Below, one piece after another: positions 33,583-41,971 of a stretch of 64,000 nt of DNA. The DNA is taken from positions 14,098,001 through 14,162,000 of the forward strand of contig JAQISU010000179.1 in the NCBI GenBank assembly GCA_029339505.1, in the 5' to 3' direction. A model generated the notes under the pieces. The model worked only from the letters and a program-made list of their open reading frames with translations, did no database searches and was not told the origin of the DNA. Each line of letters starts with the position of its first letter. The stretch's first letter is position 1. A program made the translations under genes and the position numbers. The stretch is from Unio delphinus (lineage: Eukaryota > Mollusca > Bivalvia > Unionida > Unionidae).

Positions 33583-36500
33583 CACCGTTGCGTCTATTGC
33601 ACTCAAGACAAGTCAACATCACATTATTTCTGACATGACCGAGATTGTTATTTTTTCTGTCTACGGTGAATTGGCGAGGATCCTTATCCGAATACTGCCA
33701 ACGCATTATACAATTGCAACTCGCGCAGTGATTATTCTGTTGTTTCTTCAAAGTGATTATTAATTTAGCATCAATATCAAATTCTCGTTGTTTTTTTTTG
33801 TCCTGTTGTTTGTAACCGGAGAGTTTTTTATTAATGATGCTAACATCAATATCACTTATTGTTGTGTCATTATCATCACCAATGATTTCATCATCGAGGA
33901 CAATTCTTCGAAGTTGATTTATGTTTCGTACTCTGGATACTGCGAGATAGACTAAATTTGACCATTCGATGCGATTATCTACCATCCAAACAATTGTATC
34001 CGATATAGTCAATCCCTGTGAAGAGTGTATTGTTGCTGCGTATCCTAGCGTCCACGGGGATTTATTAGCACGCAATGCATCTTCAACGACATTGATATCA
34101 ACCAGCACAATATCATTTAATACCAAAATTTGTTTTTCATTCTGTCCTGGAATATCAACTTCAATATTCTGTTTTCGTGTATCCGATGGCCTATAACAAA
34201 GGGGTACTGGAAGCGTTGCAAATTTTTCTTTATGTAATTCAAATAACTTCATCTGAAGTGTGTCCCTGACTATTTTTCTACTTGCAATTATCAAATCATT
34301 TGGTCTCCATGTTTCCCAGAAATCATTCATTGGAGTTTCTGAAATCACTTCACGCGCTATTTCGCATTGGATTCTATCCGGTTGTAATCTAATTAGCGCT
34401 TTGAACTCGCGTAATCGTTCATCAAGTGATCTATAATCAGTGGTGATTTCTTCATAGTAGTCTACAAAACCCTTTAGCCATTCATGTGGAGATGCACCGA
34501 CAAATGGTGGTGGTTGGCCTTGATCCCCGCACATGACGACTTTTGTGTTTTTGGTTAACAACCACTCAAGAAATGTTTTTAATACATCTAATGACACTGT
34601 GCATATTTCATCCCAGATTATGATTTCAGGAATGAATTTATCACCCATTCGATCAGGAGTCCATTTGTCACCCTTCCATCGAAAGAAGCTGTGATAAGTG
34701 CAAGCATTTACCCCTCGTTGTATCATCTCTCTGGCGAGTCTGTGAGTCGGTGTTAGCACAATCATGTTAGTAGAAATACAAGTATTTCCACCACCACGAA
34801 ATAATTCAATTGCACGAGTTGTCTTTCCTGACCCACCACAACCGTTTAAATAAACTGTCTTGTATCTACATACTGGATCAGATACCGGTGGTGCATTAGA
34901 AAATTCTGATTGAATTTCAATACGGTTACAACAAAGATATTTATCATCCATGGCAACGTCTGCGGATTCACAATACTCATGTAGCATCTCCTTTTTAAAT
35001 CGCCAACGCCCCCAATTTTCTTCGGGATATGTGAATTTAGCTACAGCTGATTTGTACTTATTGTGTATATACATCGAATCAGTGGCTACTCTAACCGCGG
35101 TATTAGGAAATCTATTTATCATCGAAAATAGATTAATAGAAGCATAGGCTAACATCGAACTTCTTAAGTGTGTGTACTGGGAATTATATCCATCACAGTA
35201 GGTAACAACCGTACCTAATTTCTCACCATTGGATAGAAAAGCATCCTTACGGGATACAAGTTTTCCCTGTTTCATTAAATCCGCTACAATAAAATCGTAT
35301 TCAGCGACATCTATGATCAACCGCGAAGAATATTTTGCGTTATCGTATCGTCCACCCTGGGTAAATTTACCGATTATTCTTCTTCCGAGATCTTTTGCTT
35401 GTTCTTTTTTAATTTCAAATAACTTCTTAGACCAATTTATGATTTCTTCTTCACTGAAATCTGGAAACTGTTTTCGTAGTTCGTTGATTATTCTATCTAG
35501 ATTGGGTTGTGGTAGCCAAACTTCTTTCTGAGCTCGATAGCATATAATAGCCTCGGAAACAATCAACGATATTAGCATACCACAATCAATCATATATCTC
35601 AATAGCACTATTGGCATCCAGTGTTTTTCAGATAGGTGTCTACCGAGCCAAACATAACTACACGGATGTAACCCTGTAGCTAATTCAAATGATATCACAC
35701 GAGCGAATCCGGTTAAGTCAAAATCAGGCAATGGTCCATTAATCGCAACACGAGTCATTTCATGCGTGGGGTGTCCAAATCGTTTGAAGTACTCAGCGCA
35801 TTCCCCATACCCGAGAAAACTTCCGGGATAACACGCGGATATATCAATTGAAATCATACCATCACGTGAGTATTTCGTATTCCACAGTCCTCCATGACCA
35901 AATTCGACGCAACTCAATTTAACATCCTCGAGAAAATCACTTCGTGTTGGACGCCATGAGTTTTTTTCTCTTGCGAAGTGAGCTACCACTGATGGAATAG
36001 TAAAACTATCCGTGAGTAGTTTTTCATGGGAATTCTCCGGTGAAAAATCACTAGCGATTTTTCTCATTCTGTTATCTAATTCTTCAACGCGATATAATTC
36101 ACCATTTGGTTTTACAAATTGATCGAATTCTTCATCACTTCTAAGTAACCACACTGACACAGGATCATCCTTACACAACGCATGAATAGCATCGAATAAT
36201 TTCTCTTCATAGAAAACATCCCCGACGAACTCCTTAGGGATATATTTCACGGTTCGTTCTCGTGGAAATATTGTTACCGCAGGTGTCCACGCGTGTTTGT
36301 TATGATCAATAATCTGTATTGGTGCTCCATTTTTGTTATATTTCGGTTCGTATAAAACCTCTCCCGTTATCGTCATAACAGTTATTGGGAATCGTAATGA
36401 TGTTTCTAATTTAGCTATATCAGAAATCTTTGCACCATGCTGTTTCACTGTCAGTTCCCACTCGGTTATTTTCCTACGTCGCAGATCAGTTAGTTTATTT

Positions 36501-37540
36501 CCTCGGGATGCATTTGTGAAGTGTTCTATTATTCGTTCTGCTACACAATTAAGCCCTGACGAATATTTCATAGGAGCTAGTTTTGCGATATCGGGTTTAT
36601 CATTTAACGGATATATCCCATAAACCATTGCTGTTACGGGATAAGATCTTTCGTAGTATGGTTTATCAATGCCGGTTAGAATCCCTGGTTTGGAATCTCT
36701 ACTCACAATGACAGCTTTTTTATTCTTGAGGATTGGTTCAAATTTATCCTTAATAATCCATTTGCCATCGACTTCGATAATGAATTTGATTCGGAAAAAA
36801 TGCCGTTTTTCCCCAACACGTGAAATTATCACTGCTGCTTTTTCATCAGTCATGGTAGCATCAACAACACCATCAATTCGAAATGTTGACCAACAATAAG
36901 ATGCTCCATCACGCTTGAATTCATTAAAACAGTCTCTGATTTTACTAATCATGGCTTTATCAAGAATTGTATTCTTTGGTGTATTAGAAACTATATCGAG
37001 ATTGAATTGAGCATCTTTCCAGGGGTAATCTCTCTTGGACGTTTTTTTTGGTTTATCGAGATTAAATCTAGGATTGATTTTCAATAATCTCTTAAACTCT
37101 TTCATGTTTCCGTCTATTGGACGTTTTTTGGGTTTATCGAGATTAAATCTAGGATTGATTTTGTTACGTCTTTTTGGTTTATCGAGATTAAATCTAGGAT
37201 TGATTTTCAATAATCTCTTAAACTCTTTCATGTTTCCGTCTATTGGACGTTTTTTGTTTTTTTTTGGTCTATCGAGATTAAATCTAGGATTGATTTTCAA
37301 TAATCTCTTAAACTCTTTCATGTTTCCGTCTCTTGGACGTTTTTTGGGTTTATCGAGATTAAATCTAGGATTGATTTTTAATAATCTCTTAAACTCTTTC
37401 ATGTTTCCGTCTATTGGACGTTTGTTACGTTTTTTGGGTTTATCGAGATTAAATCTAGGATTGATTTTTAATAATCTCTTAAACTCCTTATCAGCATTGA
37501 ATTCAGCATTTTTCGAAGTCAATCTCTTGAACTCCTTCAT
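33575..37540 (-). CDS. PolB DNA polymerase fused to SF1 helicase and HNH nuclease
   Basis: 1321 residues. Residues 1-170 are six or more repeats of about 26 residues (KEFKRLLKINPRFNLDKPKK). Polymerase motifs: A at 563-573 with Asp566 (SIDISACYPG), B near 720-730 (RRIIGKFTQGG), C at 819-823 (ATDSM). The long A-to-B gap fits the TPR1-containing, protein-primed PolB group; no clear exonuclease motifs are visible. Residues 890-1215 form an SF1 helicase: Walker A GCGGSGKTT (900-908), Walker B IIIWDEIC (973-980), motif III GDQGQPPP, motif V 'ATIHSSQGLT' and motif VI 'LAVSRVR'. Residues 1255-1321 form an HNH domain with CASC, VDRKNNN, GH and CLEC zinc ligands. It would replicate the element. Canonical Polinton polymerases lack the helicase and HNH parts. 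Intact, leftward. Confidence 0.96.
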   Translation of the reverse strand: MKEFKRLTSKNAEFNADKEFKRLLKINPRFNLDKPKKRNKRPIDGNMKEFKRLLKINPRFNLDKPKKRPRDGNMKEFKRLLKINPRFNLDRPKKNKKRPIDGNMKEFKRLLKINPRFNLDKPKRRNKINPRFNLDKPKKRPIDGNMKEFKRLLKINPRFNLDKPKKTSKRDYPWKDAQFNLDIVSNTPKNTILDKAMISKIRDCFNEFKRDGASYCWSTFRIDGVVDATMTDEKAAVIISRVGEKRHFFRIKFIIEVDGKWIIKDKFEPILKNKKAVIVSRDSKPGILTGIDKPYYERSYPVTAMVYGIYPLNDKPDIAKLAPMKYSSGLNCVAERIIEHFTNASRGNKLTDLRRRKITEWELTVKQHGAKISDIAKLETSLRFPITVMTITGEVLYEPKYNKNGAPIQIIDHNKHAWTPAVTIFPRERTVKYIPKEFVGDVFYEEKLFDAIHALCKDDPVSVWLLRSDEEFDQFVKPNGELYRVEELDNRMRKIASDFSPENSHEKLLTDSFTIPSVVAHFAREKNSWRPTRSDFLEDVKLSCVEFGHGGLWNTKYSRDGMISIDISACYPGSFLGYGECAEYFKRFGHPTHEMTRVAINGPLPDFDLTGFARVISFELATGLHPCSYVWLGRHLSEKHWMPIVLLRYMIDCGMLISLIVSEAIICYRAQKEVWLPQPNLDRIINELRKQFPDFSEEEIINWSKKLFEIKKEQAKDLGRRIIGKFTQGGRYDNAKYSSRLIIDVAEYDFIVADLMKQGKLVSRKDAFLSNGEKLGTVVTYCDGYNSQYTHLRSSMLAYASINLFSMINRFPNTAVRVATDSMYIHNKYKSAVAKFTYPEENWGRWRFKKEMLHEYCESADVAMDDKYLCCNRIEIQSEFSNAPPVSDPVCRYKTVYLNGCGGSGKTTRAIELFRGGGNTCISTNMIVLTPTHRLAREMIQRGVNACTYHSFFRWKGDKWTPDRMGDKFIPEIIIWDEICTVSLDVLKTFLEWLLTKNTKVVMCGDQGQPPPFVGASPHEWLKGFVDYYEEITTDYRSLDERLREFKALIRLQPDRIQCEIAREVISETPMNDFWETWRPNDLIIASRKIVRDTLQMKLFELHKEKFATLPVPLCYRPSDTRKQNIEVDIPGQNEKQILVLNDIVLVDINVVEDALRANKSPWTLGYAATIHSSQGLTISDTIVWMVDNRIEWSNLVYLAVSRVRNINQLRRIVLDDEIIGDDNDTTISDIDVSIINKKLSGYKQQDKKKQREFDIDAKLIITLKKQQNNHCASCNCIMRWQYSDKDPRQFTVDRKNNNLGHVRNNVMLTCLECNRRNGAS
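37030..37540 (-). repeat. Coding tandem repeats at the polymerase N-terminus
   Basis: On the plus strand the unit includes 'ggtttatcgagattaaatct', 'aggattgattttcaataatc' and 'tcttaaactctttcatgttt'. Six or so copies are nearly identical in DNA, with in-frame length differences and one short copy (37138-37190). This implies recent slippage or recombination under a reading-frame constraint. The mirror-image 170-codon ORF on the plus strand is a shadow. Confidence 0.93.
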
Positions 37541-37581
37541 GCTATAATTAAAACAAGCATTTAAATGAAAGATTTTTATAT

Positions 37582-37944
37582 ATGAATCACTGCAAGTGGC
37601 TTATGATTGGATCAGTAATCCCGTGTAACAAATCATGCAGAAACGAGTTCTGTGGGTATCATATGCAAAGCTTTCGTCGTGGAAGCCTTGGTCCGTTACC
37701 GTGCATACGATGTGGAGTTGGGGTTAGGGGAAAATCACGGTTGTGTTTGAATTGCGGTGGTAAGCGATACAGGGAATTGAAGCGTTATTATGATAAAAGA
37801 ATAAAAAATGGACAATCAATCAGAAATTTTGACCCTGAAAAAGTCCCTGACACTGACACTGTCACTGACAAAATCATAAGAACCCCTCAAGACTACATTG
37901 AAAGATTCATCATTAAACCAAACAATGAATTAGACAAACAATAG
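37582..37944 (+). CDS. Cysteine-rich zinc-binding protein
   Basis: 120 residues with Cys4, Cys15, Cys19, Cys24, His27, then Cys41/Cys44 and Cys55/Cys58 in the pattern 'PCIRCGVGVRGKSRLCLNCG'. Two zinc modules are likely. The C-terminal half is charged and unstructured-looking (a TDTVTD stretch, then NNELDKQ). Similar Cys/His proteins occur in other Polintons, where they have no firm function. A DNA- or RNA-binding regulator is my guess. The ATG is 41 bp from the divergent polymerase start, so they share a short intergenic promoter region. First gene of the long rightward cluster. Confidence 0.75.
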   Translation: MNHCKWLMIGSVIPCNKSCRNEFCGYHMQSFRRGSLGPLPCIRCGVGVRGKSRLCLNCGGKRYRELKRYYDKRIKNGQSIRNFDPEKVPDTDTVTDKIIRTPQDYIERFIIKPNNELDKQ

Positions 37945-37958
37945 TATTATGTATACGA

Positions 37959-38411
37959 ATGAACCAAGAATTCAGACAGCATCCCTTGATTTTAAATTAT
38001 GAAGCATCCAGTGATGGTACTGTCAGACACTGCATTTTGAAGAAAACGGTCGGTTTTGTGACTAATCAAGGGTATTTGATGTTTAGCGCTGGAAAGAAGA
38101 AATATCACAATCATCGTTTCATATTTGAATGTTTTAATGGATTGATCGAGGATGGTCTTGTTATCGATCACAAGGATTCTAATCGAAAGAACAATTCTTT
38201 ATCAAATCTGCAAGCTATCACACAGAGTGAGAATTCCAAACGAGGAAGGACTGGCACTTGTTCAAAAAAAGCGAAACCCGTAAAATCTTTGAATACAATA
38301 ACTAACGAAGAAAAAATATTTCAATCAATATATGAAGCCGGCAAGTATTTCAATATTTGTGGATCCTCAGTACGAAAAGTTGCAGAGGGGATTTATCGAT
38401 CGGCGATTTAA
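37959..38411 (+). CDS. Free-standing HNH endonuclease (HNH_3 with NUMOD1-like tail)
   Basis: 150 residues. The core 'KYHNHRFIFECFNG' (His50, Asn51, His52) and 'LVIDHKDSNRKNNSLSNLQ' (Asp70-His71, Asn83) form the beta-beta-alpha HNH_3 nuclease of phage and large-DNA-virus homing enzymes. The tail 'SIYEAGKYFNICGSSVRKVA' resembles a NUMOD1 DNA-binding helix. The gene starts 14 bp after the zinc-protein stop, suggesting co-transcription. It could be a homing endonuclease passenger or a replication/recombination nuclease. It is the second HNH domain of the element, the other being fused to the polymerase, and the two are of different HNH types. Confidence 0.87.
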   Translation: MNQEFRQHPLILNYEASSDGTVRHCILKKTVGFVTNQGYLMFSAGKKKYHNHRFIFECFNGLIEDGLVIDHKDSNRKNNSLSNLQAITQSENSKRGRTGTCSKKAKPVKSLNTITNEEKIFQSIYEAGKYFNICGSSVRKVAEGIYRSAI

Positions 38412-38494
38412 AAAAAGACAGGACAAAAAATTCAATTTAGTTATGTCTAATGCGTCATATTTTTCATTTAGAAATATATCATTATTATAGAATA

Positions 38495-38851
38495 ATGAAT
38501 TCTGAAAACATGAATAGCATCATATCCGAGATTTCAAAATTGAAAGGTTGGGATATTGAACTATCAGATGGGTTAAATCCTGATCAAATCATGTCTGATT
38601 TTCAGGATATAGAATACGGAGTTAACAACAATAAATACATGCTACCAAAGAAGTATGCGCTCATCAAAAGAATTCAGAATTCTATTAAGGACTCTCTCGC
38701 ATTCTCCAGTGACGTAAGTGTGTTCGCTCCGTTGTATACCATCGTAGAACGAATACGAAAAGAATTGGGGTACGAATACGAATTGAAAAAGGAGGTTAAT
38801 TCTAAAGTTAGAAACCTACGGGCGTTAATTCAAGAAAATGAACAATTTTGA
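38495..38851 (+). CDS. Small acidic/helical protein of unknown function
   Basis: I prefer the ATG at 38495 (MNSENMNS), giving 118 residues; an upstream in-frame ATG at 38450 would add a hydrophobic, unlikely 15-residue leader. The sequence is predicted-helical with charged heptad-like stretches (LIKRIQNSIKDSL, IVERIRKELGYEYELKKEV). No domain recognised. It sits between the replication genes and the virion cluster. Confidence 0.6.
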   Translation: MNSENMNSIISEISKLKGWDIELSDGLNPDQIMSDFQDIEYGVNNNKYMLPKKYALIKRIQNSIKDSLAFSSDVSVFAPLYTIVERIRKELGYEYELKKEVNSKVRNLRALIQENEQF

Positions 38852-39000
38852 TTGACCGACCATTTATCATTATTTGATTGACCGACTATTTATCATTATT
38901 TGATTGCCCGACCATTAATCATTTTTTTTTAGCCGACCCTCAAGGGATGTCAAAAATCATCCGATGGTGTTAGGTCGGATTGAAAAAGTGTTTTGCAATT
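38849..39000. promoter_or_regulatory. Intergenic tandem repeats before the virion cluster
   Basis: Three 26-28 bp repeats of 'gattgaccgaccatttatca' lie in tandem at 38850-38930, followed by an inverted pair ccgacc ... ggtcgg (about 38934-38977). At 174 bp this is the longest non-coding gap inside the element apart from the ends. It separates replication-type from virion genes, so it may be a control region. Function is inferred only from position. Confidence 0.5.
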
Positions 39001-39025
39001 GAAAAATTGTTTCTGATTTCAAATA
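38997..39025 (+). promoter_or_regulatory. Shared upstream motif, first copy
   Basis: 'aattgaaaaattgtttctga' followed by tttcaaata ends directly at the ATG of the 317-codon gene. The same block, with one difference, precedes the next gene at 40000-40028. A weaker version (aattgaaaac...gtttaaaataa) precedes the gene at 44428. Likely a late-gene promoter or leader. Confidence 0.6.
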
Positions 39026-39979
39026 ATGGTCAATGAAGCATTAACAACCCGATTGGCTCGTGAACGACTGGATGCAATCAGGAGATTTGTACCAATTCGT
39101 GACTCTGTAAGAAATAAACTGCAACAACGACAGAGTTTACAAACTGATTTTGCTGCGGGATCCGAAGAATTGTTTAAACCAGTAACCACAGCAACGTACG
39201 GGGTAGAGCGTGCTATACGGGGGAATGATCCCGAGACGGGGAAATCTGTTATCGGTGAACTTGAAAAAATAGCAGCGAAAACTGAACAAACAAAACAGAC
39301 TGTACAAAAAATGGAATCAAAAAGAACAGTAGATGATTTACGCGTGAGATTTAACGAGGAAGGGTTAGCAGCAATTGATAAGACTGATCCACCAGAAATT
39401 CCTGCGCTTGTTGTTATGACTTATGAAAACAGAAAAAAAATGTTGAAACCAGAACATCATAAATATGTTAAGAATTTCACTCATTGGGCTGATATATTCT
39501 ACAAAATCAAAACTAAAAAAAGTCAAATTAAGACAGATAGTGCATCATACATTGAATATATCAATGCGGTGGATATAGTGTATAAACAATATGAAAAACA
39601 AAAACCGCAAAAGCGACAGCAACCTGCAAAGAAAATATCTTTTTCACCTAAAAAACAACAACTACCACCTGCTGATGATTTTCTTGATTATTTATTACAA
39701 GAAGCCGATTTAGAAAAACAGGATGAAGCAACTGGTTATAGCGGAAGTGGATTGCAAGATTCCAGTGGACCCCAAAGTGGGGTATGTCCTGGTAGTGTTA
39801 TCAATGATATATCACGATTAGAAGTTCTTGTAGGAGGGTTCCGAGCTGGAAATAACTCACCGGAAATAATTAATGAAGCATCTGATATCTGTAGACGTTT
39901 ATTTCAAGGCGGTATCATAGATATCAGCACATATCGAGATTTCATTGGCGAGTTAGTAGAGGATTATCACAGTGATTGA
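39026..39979 (+). CDS. Putative virion-associated protein, 317 aa
   Basis: No enzymatic domain recognised. The N-terminal half is helical and charged (residues 1-45 and 75-110, coiled-coil-like), the middle (about 195-215) is Lys/Gln/Pro-rich, and the C-terminus (about 262-317) is a conserved-looking helical module 'ISRLEVLVGGFRAGNN ... YRDFIGELVEDYHSD'. A Ser/Gly-rich linker (YSGSGLQDSSGPQSG) precedes that module and could be a protease-accessible hinge. Proteins of this layout sit just before the capsid genes in other Polintons. I infer a scaffold or core role from the neighbours only. Confidence 0.7.
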   Translation: MVNEALTTRLARERLDAIRRFVPIRDSVRNKLQQRQSLQTDFAAGSEELFKPVTTATYGVERAIRGNDPETGKSVIGELEKIAAKTEQTKQTVQKMESKRTVDDLRVRFNEEGLAAIDKTDPPEIPALVVMTYENRKKMLKPEHHKYVKNFTHWADIFYKIKTKKSQIKTDSASYIEYINAVDIVYKQYEKQKPQKRQQPAKKISFSPKKQQLPPADDFLDYLLQEADLEKQDEATGYSGSGLQDSSGPQSGVCPGSVINDISRLEVLVGGFRAGNNSPEIINEASDICRRLFQGGIIDISTYRDFIGELVEDYHSD

Positions 39980-39983
39980 ATAA

Positions 39984-39997
39984 AAACGCTAGCGTTT
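39984..39997. promoter_or_regulatory. 14 bp perfect palindrome
   Basis: aaacgctagcgttt lies between the 317-codon gene and the next ATG, immediately before the second copy of the shared upstream motif. It could be an operator or a terminator-like dyad, but there is no T-run directly after it. Confidence 0.45.
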
Positions 39998-39999
39998 CC

Positions 40000-40028
40000 A
40001 ATTGAAAAATTGTTTCTGATTTAAAATA
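40000..40028 (+). promoter_or_regulatory. Shared upstream motif, second copy
   Basis: 'aattgaaaaattgtttctga' followed by tttaaaata, abutting the ATG at 40029. Nearly identical to 38997-39025. Confidence 0.6.
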
Positions 40029-40481
40029 ATGATCATACACTACAATCATGATAAACCAACCCTCGTCTATGTAGTTAATTCACGGTTTCCAGTTTATAGA
40101 GCATACTACGGAGATGGTTTAGGTAATACCATTGCAGGGTTATTTGCGAGAATGGCTCCAAAAGTGATGCCGTTGGCTAAACAATTATCAATGAAAGCCA
40201 TTGATGTTATTCGTGATAAGGGTATTGGTGCTGTTGGAGATCTTGCGGGAAAAGCGTTTTCAACTGCGAAGAATAAATTAACATCATTAGTGAGACGAAA
40301 AAAGAAACCGGTACCATTGCCATCTACAGCAGAAATGCCTGCAAGTGTTAGTAGAATTATAAATAACGCAGTAGATGAAAAATTAGCGTCGATGGTGACT
40401 CCCTTGATAAATCAAGGGGACCAAAATAACATGATAGCAAACATGATAGCAGGAAGTGGCTTTAAAAAAACACGACGATGA
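40029..40481 (+). CDS. Small basic minor virion protein
   Basis: 150 residues. After a short N-terminal segment, 'YRAYYGDGLGNTIAGLFARM' leads into an amphipathic, Ala/Lys-rich region (to about residue 90) and a basic patch VRRKKKPVP. The C-terminal region is helical and ends 'MIAGSGFKKTRR'. IAGSG matches the adenovirus-type protease consensus (M/I/L)xGx-G, which would release a very basic peptide. The composition recalls adenovirus core or membrane-lytic minor proteins, but no homology can be claimed. It lies directly upstream of the capsid gene. Confidence 0.7.
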   Translation: MIIHYNHDKPTLVYVVNSRFPVYRAYYGDGLGNTIAGLFARMAPKVMPLAKQLSMKAIDVIRDKGIGAVGDLAGKAFSTAKNKLTSLVRRKKKPVPLPSTAEMPASVSRIINNAVDEKLASMVTPLINQGDQNNMIANMIAGSGFKKTRR

Positions 40482-40521
40482 AATGAAAAATCGCGATTTA
40501 GACTCTGATAAATAGAATAAA

Positions 40522-41943
40522 ATGTTCAAAAGGTCACCTGATCCAGCGTTTGATATGGATGCCCCAGTTGGCAAGAATGATTCTGTACGCGATTTTCAAT
40601 TTTATTCTTATCATGCAATACAACCCGATCTCCGATCGCGAATTGAACTTCAAGTTCATGATACCAGTAAATACTTTTTGCCGTGTGAAGCATTTATTGA
40701 AGTAGAAGGAGAACTTGTAACAAATGATGCTGCTCATAATGATCCTCCATATGACATTAGCCCAACTATCAAAGTTGGCTTTGTCAATAACGGTATTATG
40801 GCGTTATTTGAAAGCGCTAAATATCTCATTGATGGAAAAGAAATTGAATCCATTGATCGTGATGTTGATGTGGCCACAACAATCATAGGGTTAGCGAGAT
40901 ATTCTGATGATTATACAAGATCAGCTGGTCCATCTATGATGTTTTCTAAGGATATTACTGATCACCCTGAACACAACCAGTATTCTAGAGTCAAGGCAAC
41001 ACAAGCTACCGCAGTTGATCCAGCACCAGCCGGATATACAAGACCAGCTGGTACTTTTGATGTCATAAATAATGTTCTAAATTATAACCTAGGATTTGCA
41101 ACACGCGTAGCAACGTTGCATGGACAGCGTCGACAATTTTCATGTGCGATCCCACTGCATCATATATTTGGATTCTGTAGAAATGTCCGAAAAGTTATTT
41201 ATGGAGCGAAGCATACAGTAGCACTCGTGAGAAAGGGTACTGATAATGATGCAATCTGGCGTGATGTTGGTGTTGCTGATGGTAAAGTCATTTTATCAAA
41301 ACTAGCATTATGGATGCCAGTGTTAACTCCATCAATCACAGAAGAACAGCGACTACTATCATTTATGGATCAAGGAGGAAAGTCGTTGTTGAGTTGGTTA
41401 TCAGTGACCACGGATATTAAACAGGATAATGTCGATGATATATTCACATGGCACCTGGCATCAAAACAGGGTGTTTCAGCTCCACGTCATATATTTGTAG
41501 CGTTACAGAATACTGCGCGAGTTGGTAATCAAGAACGAAGCCATATGATATTTGATCAGTTAGGTGTTAGAGAGGTCTCGCTGAGAATAAACGGCCAACA
41601 GGAACCATCTGAAGATGTACAACTTGATTACACTCACAACCATATTGCACGTGTATATCATAACCTGTTGTCATTTATGGCACGTGATCAAAATGTGGAT
41701 ACTGGTTTGCAAATATCACAATTGGATTTTAAAAGCCTCTATCCGATTTATTACTTTTCACTGGAACATCTCGATTTGATGAGACAATCTGTCGTTGATA
41801 TACACTTTAGAGCCCGTGTAACCCGTCCTGGTGGTATTGCTAATTACAGAGCGGTTGCTGTCATTCTCAGTGATAAATCAATGCTACTTGAAGGTGTTGG
41901 TGGAAGAATGAGAGTGGTAGATGCACCAGTGGAAAACATGTAA
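40522..41943 (+). CDS. Major capsid protein, double jelly-roll
   Basis: 473 residues, normal for Polinton major capsid proteins. Landmarks: 'FQFYSYHAIQPDLRSRIELQ' near the start, 'YFLPCEAFIEVEGEL', 'NNGIMALFESAKYLIDGKEI' in the first barrel, 'CAIPLHHIFGFCRNVRKVIY' at the barrel junction and 'PRHIFVALQNTARVGNQE' in the second barrel. These fit the double-jelly-roll capsid proteins predicted for Polintons, which build icosahedral shells of trimers. The assignment rests on overall pattern, length and position between a minor virion gene and the protease; there is no single diagnostic catalytic motif. Intact; the following gene's ORF overlaps its end, but that gene's likely ATG is 28 bp downstream. 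Confidence 0.88.
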   Translation: MFKRSPDPAFDMDAPVGKNDSVRDFQFYSYHAIQPDLRSRIELQVHDTSKYFLPCEAFIEVEGELVTNDAAHNDPPYDISPTIKVGFVNNGIMALFESAKYLIDGKEIESIDRDVDVATTIIGLARYSDDYTRSAGPSMMFSKDITDHPEHNQYSRVKATQATAVDPAPAGYTRPAGTFDVINNVLNYNLGFATRVATLHGQRRQFSCAIPLHHIFGFCRNVRKVIYGAKHTVALVRKGTDNDAIWRDVGVADGKVILSKLALWMPVLTPSITEEQRLLSFMDQGGKSLLSWLSVTTDIKQDNVDDIFTWHLASKQGVSAPRHIFVALQNTARVGNQERSHMIFDQLGVREVSLRINGQQEPSEDVQLDYTHNHIARVYHNLLSFMARDQNVDTGLQISQLDFKSLYPIYYFSLEHLDLMRQSVVDIHFRARVTRPGGIANYRAVAVILSDKSMLLEGVGGRMRVVDAPVENM

Positions 41944-41971
41944 ACGATTTAGAATCAATCAATTATGTATA

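Noticed and set aside
37035..37547. 170-codon plus-strand ORF with repeated 'GLSRLNLGLIFNNLLNSFMF'
   Set aside because: Exact antisense shadow of the polymerase's N-terminal repeats; the minus-strand frame continues into real polymerase motifs.
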